Origin: Aeromonas encheleia
GTDB taxonomy: Bacteria; Pseudomonadota; Gammaproteobacteria; Enterobacterales; Aeromonadaceae
Direction: 5' to 3'
Length of the DNA stretch: 64,000 nucleotides
Assembly (NCBI RefSeq): GCF_900637545.1
Contig: NZ_LR134376.1
Span: 1,445,001 to 1,509,000, forward strand
The position numbers and the translations under genes were made by a program. Below, in pieces: positions 40,818 to 49,438 of the stretch (position 1 is the stretch's first letter; each line of letters starts with the position of its first letter). The notes under the pieces are model-generated. The model did no database searches. It saw only the letters and a list, made by a program, of their open reading frames with translations, and was not told the DNA's origin.

Positions 40818-41540
40818 ATGCAGCTGGCACGTACCGAACAACAGATCGAGATCCCGACCAGCTGGTCGGCGCTGCCCATGGGAGACTGGGTGGCCGCCGA
40901 GCTGCAGGAGCGGCTCGATAACTGGTGCCCGCACCTGTTTGGCTATCATCTGCTGAAGATTGGCGCCCTGAGCGCCGAGCTCTCCTGCGGCGGCTCCTCC
41001 ATCCGCCACCAGATCGGGGTCGCCCCCGGCGGGCGGCTGCTGGATATTAAGGGGGATCCGCTCGCCTTGCCGGTACGCACCGGCAGCGTGGACGCCTGCC
41101 TGCTCGCCCACTGCCTCGATTTCTCGCCGGATCCGCACCAGGTGCTGCGTGAAGCCGAGCGGGTGCTGACCGATGATGGCTGGCTCATCGTCAGCGGTTA
41201 CAACCCCACCAGCCTGGTGGGGCTCGGTCACTATCTGCCGTTTATGCGACAACAGCTGCCCTGGTCGGCGCGGATGTTCACCCCGACGCGGGTGACCGAC
41301 TGGTTGCAACTGCTGGGCTGCGAGGTGATGTTTGACGAGCGCTTCGGTTTTTCCTTCATGGGAAGGCAGAGCCGGATCGGCTGGTGGCGGGAGAGTCTGG
41401 GGCGGGACTATTGCCGGCCCCTGGCCTCTGTCTATGTGATCGCGGCCCGCAAGCGGCGTTTTCCGCTGATCCCGGTGCGCCGGCGCTGGCGTCTGCCAGA
41501 GTCGATGGCGGCGCCGGGCATGGCGCGTCAGGGGTGGTAG
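40818..41540 (+). CDS. SAM-dependent methyltransferase, YafS-like
   Basis: A 240-residue protein closely similar in pattern to E. coli YafS. Conserved parts are FGYHLLKIGALSAEL near the N-terminus, then DPLALPVRTGSVDACLLAHC, LREAERVLTDDGWLIVSGYN and ARMFTPTRVTDWLQLLGCEV, the class I methyltransferase core. The glycine loop that binds SAM is degenerate (LLDIKGDP), as it is in YafS, so activity is uncertain. Start ATG at 40818 (MQLARTEQ) is favoured by alignment with YafS; an ATG at 40788 would add ten residues. Confidence 0.85.
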   Translation: MQLARTEQQIEIPTSWSALPMGDWVAAELQERLDNWCPHLFGYHLLKIGALSAELSCGGSSIRHQIGVAPGGRLLDIKGDPLALPVRTGSVDACLLAHCLDFSPDPHQVLREAERVLTDDGWLIVSGYNPTSLVGLGHYLPFMRQQLPWSARMFTPTRVTDWLQLLGCEVMFDERFGFSFMGRQSRIGWWRESLGRDYCRPLASVYVIAARKRRFPLIPVRRRWRLPESMAAPGMARQGW

Positions 41541-41565
41541 CTTACATCCTCGCGTGATGCACGAT

Positions 41566-41589
41566 CGGGCCAGTCTCGCGACTGGCCCG
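41566..41589. terminator. Hairpin between the convergent yafS-like and rnhA genes
   Basis: CGGGCCAGTC-TCGC-GACTGGCCCG is a perfect 10-bp inverted repeat. No strong T-run is present on either side, so it may slow rather than fully terminate transcription. Confidence 0.5.
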
Positions 41590-41600
41590 GGGAGGAGCTA

Positions 41601-42065
41601 TCAGGGCTGATAGCCCACGTCTTCGGCGAGTTGCTTGCCGCTGGCGGCATCGCGGGCCAGTTCGTCACAGCGCTCGTTCTCCGGGTGGCCGGAGTGACCC
41701 TTGACCCAGAGCCATTCGATCTGGTGGCGCGCGACTTCCGCATCCAACTCCTTCCAGAGATCGACGTTCTTGACCGGCTGACGGTTGGCGGTCATCCAGC
41801 CTTTCTTCTTCCAGCCGATGATCCACTGGGTGATCCCCTGGCGCACATACTGGCTGTCGGTGGTGAGGCGCACCTGGCAGGCGGCGTTGAGCGTACGCAG
41901 CCCCATGATGGCGGCCATCAGCTCCATCCGGTTGTTGGTGGTCAGGCGAAAGCCGCCGGCAATCTCCTTGCGGTGCTGGCCATAGACCATGACGGCACCG
42001 TAACCACCCGGGCCCGGATTACCGAGGCAGGAGCCATCCGTGTATAAATCAATCTGTTTCAACAT
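41601..42065 (-). CDS. rnhA: Ribonuclease HI
   Basis: Degrades RNA in RNA-DNA hybrids. The 154-residue protein has all catalytic acidic residues: [16 protein letters not shown] (Asp10), NRMELMAAI (Glu48), TTDSQYV (Asp70) and [17 protein letters not shown] (His124, Asp134). The basic handle [16 protein letters not shown] is present. The start ATG at 42065 lies in a tandem duplication, and a 9-codon upstream frame overlaps it. There is no clear ribosome-binding site of its own. Divergent from dnaQ, as in E. coli. Confidence 0.96.
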   Translation of the reverse strand: MLKQIDLYTDGSCLGNPGPGGYGAVMVYGQHRKEIAGGFRLTTNNRMELMAAIMGLRTLNAACQVRLTTDSQYVRQGITQWIIGWKKKGWMTANRQPVKNVDLWKELDAEVARHQIEWLWVKGHSGHPENERCDELARDAASGKQLAEDVGYQP

Positions 42066-42091
42066 GAGCAATCAATCTGTTTTAACATGAG
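42047..42091. repeat. Tandem duplication of the rnhA start region (23-bp period)
   Basis: A 22-base unit (AATCAATCTGTTT-C/T-AACATGAG on the plus strand) occurs at 42047-42068 and again at 42070-42091 with one mismatch. It includes the rnhA start codon and its first six codons. Confidence 0.9.
42059..42088 (-). CDS. Nine-residue upstream micro-ORF overlapping the rnhA start
   Basis: The upstream copy of the duplicated unit has its own ATG at 42088 and encodes MLKQIDCSC, whose first six residues equal the RnaseH start MLKQID. Its stop codon lies inside the first codons of rnhA, giving a 7-base overlap. Ribosomes finishing the micro-ORF could restart on rnhA. Expression is unproven. Confidence 0.5.
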   Translation of the reverse strand: MLKQIDCSC

Positions 42092-42140
42092 GCTTGGGGT
42101 AAACTAGCGAGTAAAACCGAAGTTTGACATAGATTGGATC

Positions 42141-42875
42141 ATGAACACACCCCAACTGAATCGCCAGATCATTCTGGATACTGAAACCACAGGTATGAAC
42201 ACGGCAGGCGGTCCCGTCTACCTCGGCCATCGCATCATCGAGATCGGCTGTGTGGAGGTGATCAACCGCAAGCTGACGGGCAATCATTTCCACGTCTATA
42301 TCAAGCCGGATCGGTTGGTGGACCCCGAGGCCATCCAGGTACACGGCATCACGGATGCCTTCCTGGTCGACAAGCCTTCCTTTAGCCAGATAGCCGACGA
42401 CTTCATCGAGTTCATCCGTGGCGCCGAGCTCATCGCCCACAATGCGCCCTTCGACGTGGGCTTCATGGACTATGAGTTCAGCAAGCTCGGCCTCAGCTTC
42501 AAGACGGCGGACATCTGCAGCATCACAGATACCCTGGCGATGGCGCGGGATCTCTTCCCCGGCAAGCGCAACAACCTGGACATCTTGTGCGATCGCTACG
42601 GCATCGACAACTCCCACCGCACCCTGCACGGGGCTTTGCTGGATGCGGAGATCCTGGCGGACGTCTACCTGCTGATGACAGGTGGCCAGACCAAGCTCAA
42701 CCTGGCCAATGAGAGCAGCGAGAATGACAGCAGCCAGGACACCGGCATCCGCCGGCTGGAGAGCAACCGCTCGCCGCTCAAGGTGGTGCGCGCCAATGAC
42801 GAGGTACTCGCGGCCCACGAGGCGCGGCTCGATCTGGTGCAGAAGAAAGGAGGCGCCTGCCTGTGGCGGCAATGA
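42141..42875 (+). CDS. dnaQ: DNA polymerase III epsilon subunit (proofreading exonuclease)
   Basis: The 3'-5' exonuclease of the replicative polymerase core (244 residues). The DEDDh catalytic residues are all present: ILDTETTGMNT (Asp, Glu), HNAPFDVGFMDYE (Asp), and HRTLHGALLDAEILADVYL (His, Asp). The C-terminal tail that binds the alpha subunit follows LLMTGGQTKLNL. It overlaps the next gene by 13 bases when the GTG start of that gene is used. Confidence 0.97.
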   Translation: MNTPQLNRQIILDTETTGMNTAGGPVYLGHRIIEIGCVEVINRKLTGNHFHVYIKPDRLVDPEAIQVHGITDAFLVDKPSFSQIADDFIEFIRGAELIAHNAPFDVGFMDYEFSKLGLSFKTADICSITDTLAMARDLFPGKRNNLDILCDRYGIDNSHRTLHGALLDAEILADVYLLMTGGQTKLNLANESSENDSSQDTGIRRLESNRSPLKVVRANDEVLAAHEARLDLVQKKGGACLWRQ

Positions 42876-44128
42876 GGCCCCTCTGGGGTGGCCTGCTGCT
42901 GGCCTCGCTATCACTTTCAGTCATGGCCAACGAGGTGTTTGCCCCTTCCGATATTCCACTGCTCGACAATCGCTTTCGCATCGATTACGGGGTGAAAGAG
43001 ATCACCTTCATCGTCAAGCGCAAGCCGGGGATGCCCTCGGTGATCCTGGTGCGGCCTGATGGCAGCAAGCTCTATGTCGGCAAGGTCACGCCGCCCGAGG
43101 TGGGCTGGCTGGCGTTGCAGGATCAGGATCTCATCACGGTGCGCGACCCCATGCCGGGCCCCTGGCAGGCCATAGGAGCGGTCGATCCCGAGAACCGGGT
43201 GCGCCTGCTGTCCGACGTCCGGCTCGAGAGCGAGCCGCTGCCGACTCAGCTCTATCAGGGTGAACGCATCAAGCTTCAGTCCCGGCTGTTGATCGATGGC
43301 GCAGCCCCCGGGGCGGGGTACTACCTCTCCGATCTGGGCATGACGGTGAGGCTGCAGCAGTTCAACAATGCCGAGCAGAGCGGAGAGCCCATGGTTGAGG
43401 AGACGCTCGGTCACTACCTCGACGATGGCAAGGGGCTCGATGAGGTGCCGGGTGACGGCATCATGACCGCAGAGGCGGTGCTGGACGTGCCCGCAGGCAA
43501 GTACCGCGCACTCTACAGCACCGGCAATCAGGTCTTCTCCCGCGCCCAGTCACAGCAGGTGCTGATCTACCCCTGGCCGGTGAGTTACAGCCTGGCGCCC
43601 CCCTCCGGCGAGATGGGGGCCAGGCTCTCGTTCGTCATCGACGCCGACGAGCTGGATCCGGCCTCGGTGCTGATCCAGGGCAAGGTTGCCGACAGCACTG
43701 GGGTCAGCATGCCGTTCAATGCCGTGGCGAGCGAGCCCGGGCTCAGCATTGATCTCGTGGCGCTCAAGGCGGTGGGGCAGTACAAGGTCGAGGCGACCCT
43801 GTTTGGTACGACCCGATTGGGGCGTGAAATCCAGCTGCAACTGCCGATCAAGGCGTTCAACATCCTGCCGCCGGTGCTGACGCCACCCCCCTCGGCGGCG
43901 CCCGCGACCTCGGTGCCGGTTCAGACCCGGTTCGAGGAGCAGGAGAGCCGCGGCTGGTTGCCCTGGGCGCTGGGTGCTGGTGGGGGGCTGCTGCTCCTGC
44001 TGGGGGCGGGGGGCTTCATCTTGCGACAGAAGCGCCAGACCCTGCACAAGGCGATGGCGGCGCAGCAGGCGCAGAGCGAAAGTGCGGTGCCTGGGCTCAA
44101 ACTGGATCTCAATTTGCCGGAACAGTAA
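42863..44128 (+). CDS. TIGR03503 family envelope protein
   Basis: A 421-residue protein with a signal peptide (LWGGLLLASLSLSVMA), a long beta-rich periplasmic part (IDYGVKEITFIVKRKPGMPS, YYLSDLGMTVRLQQ, GHYLDDGKGLDEVPGDGIMT), a Pro-rich stretch, a C-terminal membrane segment (ALGAGGGLLLLLGAGGFIL) and a short cytosolic tail. I recognise the TIGR03503 family, whose distribution follows that of the GlyGly-CTERM sorting system; its role is unknown. The GTG at 42863 has a perfect AGGAGG nine bases upstream and is preferred to the ATG at 42872. Confidence 0.82.
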   Translation: MAAMRPLWGGLLLASLSLSVMANEVFAPSDIPLLDNRFRIDYGVKEITFIVKRKPGMPSVILVRPDGSKLYVGKVTPPEVGWLALQDQDLITVRDPMPGPWQAIGAVDPENRVRLLSDVRLESEPLPTQLYQGERIKLQSRLLIDGAAPGAGYYLSDLGMTVRLQQFNNAEQSGEPMVEETLGHYLDDGKGLDEVPGDGIMTAEAVLDVPAGKYRALYSTGNQVFSRAQSQQVLIYPWPVSYSLAPPSGEMGARLSFVIDADELDPASVLIQGKVADSTGVSMPFNAVASEPGLSIDLVALKAVGQYKVEATLFGTTRLGREIQLQLPIKAFNILPPVLTPPPSAAPATSVPVQTRFEEQESRGWLPWALGAGGGLLLLLGAGGFILRQKRQTLHKAMAAQQAQSESAVPGLKLDLNLPEQ

Positions 44129-44144
44129 CCCGGCCCTGGCCGTG

Positions 44145-44174
44145 AAAAAGCCGCCCCATGGGGCGGCTTTTTTT
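44145..44174. terminator. Bidirectional terminator between TIGR03503 gene and HD-GYP gene
   Basis: AAAAAGCCGCCCC-AT-GGGGCGGCTTTTT with further T residues; a 13-bp stem between convergent genes. Confidence 0.93.
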
Positions 44175-44199
44175 ATGATGAGGATGCCTCGCTGGCCGC

Positions 44200-45720
44200 T
44201 CAATGCGCCCCTATGTAGATATCCTTGTGCTGATCGCGAATGTCGAGAAACCTGTCCAGGTTGGCCAGCATCAGATCCACCAGCTGGGGGTCGAAGTGCT
44301 GGCCTCGTTCCGCCTCGATCAGCGCCATCACCCGATCCAGCGGCCAGGCCTGCTTGTAGCAGCGATCCGAGCCCAGCGCATCGAACACGTCGGCCAGTGC
44401 CACGACGCGCCCCTCCAGCGGGATCTGGTCGCCCCGGAGCCCACGGGGATAGCCGCTGCCATTCCACTTCTCATGGTGATTGCCGGCGATGGTCGCGCCT
44501 ATCTGGAACAGCGCCAGATCGCTGCCGGACAGCATGTCCTGCCCCAATTGCGCGTGGGTCTTCATGATCTCCCACTCCTCCGGGGTGAGCTTGCCCGGCT
44601 TGTGCAGTATGGCATCCGGGATCCCCACCTTGCCGATGTCGTGCAGGGGGGAGGCGCGCTTGATGAGCTCGCACCGCTCTTCGTTCATGCCGAGCAACTG
44701 GCAGAACAGCTCGGTATAGAGCGCCACCCGCTTGACGTGCAGGCCGGACTCCTTGGAGCGGGTCTCCACCAGCTCGCCGATGCGATAGATGATCTCGCGC
44801 TGGTTGTCTCCTATCACCTCGTTGAGCCGGATGTTCTCCAGCGCCACTATGATGTTTTCGGTGAACAGGCTCAGCAGGCCGGTATCCATCTGGTTGAGCG
44901 GGCGAGTGGTCTCGATGTGGAACAGCAGGTGGTGGCGGGCATTCTGGCAGTAGAGCACCAGCTGGTTGCCGTCGTAGACGTTGGCTCCCCTGGTCATGGC
45001 CTGGCGCAAGATGTCGGGCGCCTCGCTCAGCAGGAGCGAGGGCTCGTCGGCCAGCAGCGGCTCCAGTATCTGATCCCGCACCTCGTAGGCCAGGTGCTTC
45101 ACATCGTAGATCTGGGACTCTTCCAGGTTGAGCAGGGCGCTGAGCTGGGTCTGCGCCCCCTCGACAAACTGGCGCAGGGCCCGCTGCTCGAAGATCCCCT
45201 TGGAAGCTTCGATGACCTTCTCCAACCCCTGCCGATTGCTCTCCAGGGTACGAATGTCCCGGTAGGAGCGCAGGCTGGCGCGCAGCAGGGTGCGCAGCTT
45301 CTGGGAGGTGAGCTCGGTCTTGTCCTTGTAATCGTTGATGTCGTAGTTGGTGACGACATCGTCCTCCGGTGCCTGACCGGGCTGGCCGGTGCGCAGCACG
45401 ATGCGCACCATCTTGTTTTGCAGCTCGTCGCGCACGAACTTCACCACCTCGAGACCGGCGTGATCCGCTTCCATCACCACATCGAGCAGCAGCAGGGCGA
45501 CATCCGGGGTCGCGGCGAGCAGCGCCTTGGCTTCGGCGGCCGAATAGGCGTGCAGAAAATCGATCGGCTTGTTGTCGAATTCAAACTTGCTCAGGGTGAT
45601 CTTGGTGATGCGATGCACTTCGGGCTCATCGTCCACGATCATCACCTTCCAACCGGCTGGGCGCGGTGTGGGCAGGGGGAGGTCGTCGTCATCGTCAATT
45701 ATCAGGATTTGATCATCCAT
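44200..45720 (-). CDS. Response regulator with DUF3369 and HD-GYP domains
   Basis: A 506-residue cytosolic protein. The N-terminal receiver domain (about residues 22-150) has VMIVDDEPEVHR and the phospho-acceptor Asp in ALLLLDVVMEAD. A DUF3369 sensor-like domain follows (about 165-320). The HD-GYP domain (about 320-500) shows SPLHDIGKVGIPDAILHKPG, NHHEKWNGSGYPRGLRGDQI and ALADVFDALGSDR, so the metal ligands and the GYP motif are complete and cyclic di-GMP hydrolysis is plausible. No cognate kinase is adjacent. An odd acidic N-terminal leader (IIDDDDDLPLP) precedes the receiver. Confidence 0.93.
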   Translation of the reverse strand: MDDQILIIDDDDDLPLPTPRPAGWKVMIVDDEPEVHRITKITLSKFEFDNKPIDFLHAYSAAEAKALLAATPDVALLLLDVVMEADHAGLEVVKFVRDELQNKMVRIVLRTGQPGQAPEDDVVTNYDINDYKDKTELTSQKLRTLLRASLRSYRDIRTLESNRQGLEKVIEASKGIFEQRALRQFVEGAQTQLSALLNLEESQIYDVKHLAYEVRDQILEPLLADEPSLLLSEAPDILRQAMTRGANVYDGNQLVLYCQNARHHLLFHIETTRPLNQMDTGLLSLFTENIIVALENIRLNEVIGDNQREIIYRIGELVETRSKESGLHVKRVALYTELFCQLLGMNEERCELIKRASPLHDIGKVGIPDAILHKPGKLTPEEWEIMKTHAQLGQDMLSGSDLALFQIGATIAGNHHEKWNGSGYPRGLRGDQIPLEGRVVALADVFDALGSDRCYKQAWPLDRVMALIEAERGQHFDPQLVDLMLANLDRFLDIRDQHKDIYIGAH

Positions 45721-45851
45721 TATGCAATCCTGTGTGTGATCCTGTGCTTACCTTAACCGCTTCATTAAAGATAGGAAACGTATAGATAACCAAAATATGA
45801 TCCCGCATACGTCTCTCTTTCGCCTCCGCTGAGGTTGCCGATATCGGCATG

Positions 45852-45879
45852 AAAAACGCCTCCACAAGGGAGGCGTTTT
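45852..45879 (-). terminator. fadE terminator
   Basis: AAAACGCCTCC-ACAAG-GGAGGCGTTTT; an 11-bp stem just after fadE on the minus strand. Confidence 0.9.
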
Positions 45880-45896
45880 GGCATTTATCCGCGGGC

Positions 45897-48353
45897 TCAG
45901 GCCGCTCTGTGATAGGCCGATGGTTCGAACAGTGCCTTGTTGGCGACCAGGTCGATGGGGTCAAAGTCATCGACGTTGATGGTGCGCAGGCGACTCTGCT
46001 CGGCCCGGCGCAGCAGGTCGGCCTCGGCCGGGTTGATGACCCCCAGCGCCAGCCCCTCGTCGGCGACCCTGTCCAGCTGCGTGAAGGGGCGCTTGCGACC
46101 GTCTGCCTTGCAGATCTTCTCGAACAGCGGCTCGGCGGCCAGCACGTCATCGAGAGCCTGTTCCAGCAGGCCGAAGGGGTTGCCCTCCTCGCGGGTGAGG
46201 TACTGCCCCTCAGCCAGACGGTCGCGGGTGGCGCTCGGTGTCTGCAGCAGACGGGCGACCTGCTGGTCCAGCTTGTCGCTCGGGCGTTTCAGGTCGCGAC
46301 CCAGCGGCAGCACTATGACCCGCAGGGCCAGCCCGATCCAGCGGTTCGGGAAGTTGCGCAGCAGTTCATCGATCGCTTCCTGTGCCTTGAACATCGCATC
46401 CTGCAGCGCCCAGTGCAGCAGCGGCAGATCCGCCTGCTGACGGCCCTCGTCCTGGAAGCGCTTGAGGGCGCTGGAGGCGAGATAGAGCTGGCTCAGCACA
46501 TCGCCGAGGCGCGCGGAGACCCGCTCCTTGCGCTTGAGCTCGCCACCCAGGGTGCCCATCGCCATGTCGGACAGGAAGGCCAGGTTGGCGGAGAGGCGGG
46601 TCAACTGCTGATAGTAGCCCTTGGTCTGATCCTTGAACGGCGACGCGGCGAAGCGGGCACCGGTCAGGCCCAGCCAGAAGCTGCGCACCAGGTTGCTGAT
46701 GGCGAAACCGACGTGGCTGAACATCGCCTTGTCGAACGCCTTGAGCGCCTGCTCCTGATCCGGGTGGCTGGCGGCCAGCATCTCCGGTAACACATAAGGG
46801 TGGCAGCGAATGGCGCCCTGACCGTAGATGATCATGCTGCGGGTCAGGATGTTGGCCCCCTCGACGGTGACGGCGATGGGGGCGCCCTGGTAGCCACGGG
46901 CCAGGTAGTTGTTCGGGCCCATGCAGATCGCCTTGCCGCCGTGGATGTCCATGGCATCTATGATGCTCTTCTGGGCGCGGTCGGTGAGGTGATACTTGAC
47001 GATGGCGGAGATGACCGAGGGTTTCTCCCCCAGATCGATGCCGGTCACGGTCAGCTTGGCCGCCGCACCCATGATGTAGGCGTTGCCGCCGAGGCGCGCC
47101 AGCGGCTCTTCGATGCCTTCCATCTTGCCGATCGGCAGCTTGAACTGGCGGCGGATGCGGCTGTAGGCACCGCTCGCCAGGGCCAGCATCTTGACGCCGC
47201 CGGTGCTGTTGGAGGGCAGGGTGATGCCGCGGCCGACCGAGAGGCACTCGACCAGCATACGCCAGCCCTGGCCCGCCATGGCGGGGCCACCGATGATGAA
47301 GTCGAGCGGCACGAACACCTCCTCGCCGCGAGTCGGGCCGTTCTGGAACGGCACGTTGAGCGGGAAGTGACGGCGGCCGATCTCGACACCCTTGATGTGG
47401 GTCGGGATCAGGGCGCAGGTGATTCCCAGCTCCTCTTCCTCACCGAGCAGATGGTCCGGGTCGCGCAGCTTGAACGCCAGCCCCAGCACGGTGGCAATCG
47501 GTGCCAGAGTGATGTAGCGCTTGTTCCAGGTCAGGCGCATGCCGAGCACCTCTTCCCCTTCCCATTCCCCCTTGCAGATGATGCCGAAGTCAGGGATGGA
47601 GCCCGCATCCGAACCCGCTTCCGGGCTGGTCAGGGCGAAGCAGGGGATCTCCTTGCCGATGGCGAGGCGGGGCAGGTAATGGTCTTTCTGCTCCTCGGTG
47701 CCATAGTGCTGCAGCAGCTCACCCGGCCCTAAGGAGTTGGGTACGCCGACGGTGGAGGCGAGCACGGCACTGGCGCCGCACAGTTTCTGCAGCACGCAGG
47801 ATTGGGCATAGGCGGAGAATTCCAGCCCGCCGTATTTCTTCTTGATGATCATGGCGAAGAACTTGTGGTCCTTCAGATACTGCCACACCTCGGGAGAGAG
47901 ATCGGCGCGCTCATGGGTCACTTCCCAGTCGTTGACCATGCGGCACACGTCTTCGACCGGGCCGTCCATGAAGGCCTGCTCCTCGCTGGAGAGGGTCGCG
48001 ACCGGGATGGCGTGCAACTTCTTCCAGTTCGGGTTGCCGGCAAAGAGATCCGCCTCCCACCAGGTGGTGCCCGCCTCTATGGCCTCTTTCTCGGTGCGCG
48101 ACATCTCCGGCATGATGGATTTGTAGAGCTTGAACAGCGGCCTGGTCAGTTGATTACGGCGAAACTCCACCAGGTTTAACGGGATGGCAACCAGGGCGAA
48201 CAGAGCCCACACCAGCAGGGGAACCTGGCCATAGAAGGTGCCGATGACCAGGGCGACTGCCGTGGCAAGCGTAGAGGTGAGCAGAGACGCCCGGCGATAA
48301 GCCATGGCGCCGATCACCAGGATCACTCCGAGCAGAGTGAGGGTCGTCGTCAT
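45897..48353 (-). CDS. fadE: Acyl-CoA dehydrogenase FadE
   Basis: First step of fatty acid beta-oxidation (acyl-CoA to enoyl-CoA, FAD-linked). The 818-residue length matches E. coli FadE (814). Two N-terminal membrane segments ([33 protein letters not shown]) suggest membrane attachment. Core motifs are [53 protein letters not shown] and [20 protein letters not shown]; the FadE-specific C-terminal DUF1974 region follows. The ATG at 48353 has AAGGAG seven bases upstream. A FadR-like palindrome lies about 60 bases upstream. Confidence 0.96.
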   Translation of the reverse strand: MTTTLTLLGVILVIGAMAYRRASLLTSTLATAVALVIGTFYGQVPLLVWALFALVAIPLNLVEFRRNQLTRPLFKLYKSIMPEMSRTEKEAIEAGTTWWEADLFAGNPNWKKLHAIPVATLSSEEQAFMDGPVEDVCRMVNDWEVTHERADLSPEVWQYLKDHKFFAMIIKKKYGGLEFSAYAQSCVLQKLCGASAVLASTVGVPNSLGPGELLQHYGTEEQKDHYLPRLAIGKEIPCFALTSPEAGSDAGSIPDFGIICKGEWEGEEVLGMRLTWNKRYITLAPIATVLGLAFKLRDPDHLLGEEEELGITCALIPTHIKGVEIGRRHFPLNVPFQNGPTRGEEVFVPLDFIIGGPAMAGQGWRMLVECLSVGRGITLPSNSTGGVKMLALASGAYSRIRRQFKLPIGKMEGIEEPLARLGGNAYIMGAAAKLTVTGIDLGEKPSVISAIVKYHLTDRAQKSIIDAMDIHGGKAICMGPNNYLARGYQGAPIAVTVEGANILTRSMIIYGQGAIRCHPYVLPEMLAASHPDQEQALKAFDKAMFSHVGFAISNLVRSFWLGLTGARFAASPFKDQTKGYYQQLTRLSANLAFLSDMAMGTLGGELKRKERVSARLGDVLSQLYLASSALKRFQDEGRQQADLPLLHWALQDAMFKAQEAIDELLRNFPNRWIGLALRVIVLPLGRDLKRPSDKLDQQVARLLQTPSATRDRLAEGQYLTREEGNPFGLLEQALDDVLAAEPLFEKICKADGRKRPFTQLDRVADEGLALGVINPAEADLLRRAEQSRLRTINVDDFDPIDLVANKALFEPSAYHRAA

Positions 48354-48410
48354 TGTTTGCTCCTTGCATGAGTTGCCGAAGTTGGGTGCTAAGTGAATGA
48401 ACTGATCCAG

Positions 48411-48421
48411 AGGTCTGACCT
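48411..48421. promoter_or_regulatory. FadR-like operator upstream of fadE
   Basis: AGGTCTGACCT is an 11-bp palindrome containing the GGTC-N-GACC core of the FadR consensus, and the right arm extends toward consensus (GACCTGTT). It is 58-68 bases upstream of the fadE start, where FadR acts in relatives. Confidence 0.55.
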
Positions 48422-48610
48422 GTTGGATGTGGCCTCTGTTGTAATTCATGTGCACAAAATTATCAAGATGTTTACAACTCGGTTACCTCCCGGCCGTGAG
48501 CGAGCTAATGCAACCCGCTTCCCCCCTGCTGGCCGGGGGGCGACGGCGGGATTGGCTTGTGCGACAATGCGGAACCCTATGTTGGACGATACAAAGAGAC
48601 ATCAGACGCC

Positions 48611-49189
48611 ATGTACCAAGAACTTATCCGCAATGAATTGACCGAAGCTGCCAGCGTGCTCCAGGCATTCCTGGCCGATGAGCAGAACCTGAAGAGCATA
48701 GAGGCGGCCGCCCGCCTGCTGGCCGACTCCTTCAAGCAGGAAGGCAAGGTGCTCTCCTGTGGTAACGGTGGCTCTCACTGCGACGCCATGCATTTTGCCG
48801 AGGAGCTGACCGGTCGTTATCGGGAGAACCGTCCCGGTTACGCCGGCATCGCCATCTCGGATCCGAGCCACCTCTCCTGCGTCTCCAATGACTTTGGCTA
48901 CGACTATGTGTTCTCCCGCTACGTGGAAGCGGTCGGTCGTCGTGGCGACGTGCTGCTCGGCATCTCCACCAGCGGCAACTCCGGCAACATTCTCAAGGCC
49001 ATCGAGGCCGCGCATGCCAAGGGCATGAAGGTGATCGCGCTGACCGGCAAGGACGGTGGCAAGATGGCCGGCCTGGCCGACGTCGAGATCCGGGTGCCCC
49101 ATTTCGGTTATGCCGACCGCATTCAGGAAGTGCATATCAAGGTGATCCACATCCTTATCCAGCTGGTTGAAAAAGAGATGGCCAAGTAA
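48611..49189 (+). CDS. gmhA: Sedoheptulose-7-phosphate isomerase
   Basis: Makes D-glycero-D-manno-heptose 7-phosphate, the first step of LPS inner-core heptose synthesis. The 192-residue SIS-domain protein has [20 protein letters not shown] (about residues 52-71), [20 protein letters not shown] (substrate phosphate loop, about 117-136) and [15 protein letters not shown] at the C-terminus (metal and active-site His region). The ATG at 48611 matches family starts. The 3' end is repeated twice more downstream. Confidence 0.97.
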   Translation: MYQELIRNELTEAASVLQAFLADEQNLKSIEAAARLLADSFKQEGKVLSCGNGGSHCDAMHFAEELTGRYRENRPGYAGIAISDPSHLSCVSNDFGYDYVFSRYVEAVGRRGDVLLGISTSGNSGNILKAIEAAHAKGMKVIALTGKDGGKMAGLADVEIRVPHFGYADRIQEVHIKVIHILIQLVEKEMAK

Positions 49190-49217
49190 CCAGCCGCTCA
49201 GCGAGGTGATCCGCCTT

Positions 49218-49256
49218 ATGCTGATCCAGCTGGTTGAAAAAGAGATGGCCAAGTAA
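49218..49256 (+). CDS. 12-residue micro-ORF from gmhA tail copy 2
   Basis: Encodes [12 protein letters not shown], equal to the last residues of GmhA with a new ATG. A perfect Shine-Dalgarno sequence, GAGGTGA (49203-49209), lies eight bases upstream. It begins 28 bases past the gmhA stop codon. Translation is plausible but unproven. Confidence 0.4.
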   Translation: MLIQLVEKEMAK

Positions 49257-49284
49257 CCAGCCGCTCAGTGAGGTGATCCGCCTT

Positions 49285-49323
49285 ATGCTGATCCAGTTGG
49301 TTGAAAAAGAGATGGCCGAGTAA
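49285..49323 (+). CDS. 12-residue micro-ORF from gmhA tail copy 3
   Basis: Encodes [12 protein letters not shown], one residue different from copy 2. It again follows GAGGTGA (49270-49276) with eight-base spacing. Only one of the two nucleotide differences from copy 2 changes the peptide, and the frame is preserved. Confidence 0.4.
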   Translation: MLIQLVEKEMAE

Positions 49324-49333
49324 TCGGCGTCTG

Positions 49334-49387
49334 TCGGAGGGGACGCGGTGCGGTCATGCCGACCGCCCCTGTCGCGCCCCCTCCGGC
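49334..49387 (+). other. Large potential hairpin between gmhA repeats and yafJ
   Basis: GCGGTC-ATGCC-GACCGC forms a perfect inner stem, and outer GC-rich arms (CGGAGGGG near 49336 and CCCCTCCG near 49378) can extend it. There is no T-run, so it may protect or separate the gmhA and yafJ transcripts rather than terminate. Confidence 0.4.
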
Positions 49388-49438
49388 GAGAGCCGCTGAT
49401 TGAAGAGAGGCTCAAGTCATTCAGGGAGTGGACTGGAT

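Larger units (their letters stand above)
49141..49326 (+). repeat. Triplicated gmhA 3' end (periods 64 and 67 bp)
   Basis: Three copies start at 49141, 49205 and 49272, each with GGTGATCC, then a block encoding the IQLVEKEMA tail, then a stop. Copies 2 and 3 differ at two of the first 50 bases. Copy 1 is the true gmhA end; copies 2 and 3 lie outside the gene in a shifted frame. Copy 1 and copy 2 also share the 17 bases after the stop (CCAGCCGCTCAG core). Confidence 0.95.
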
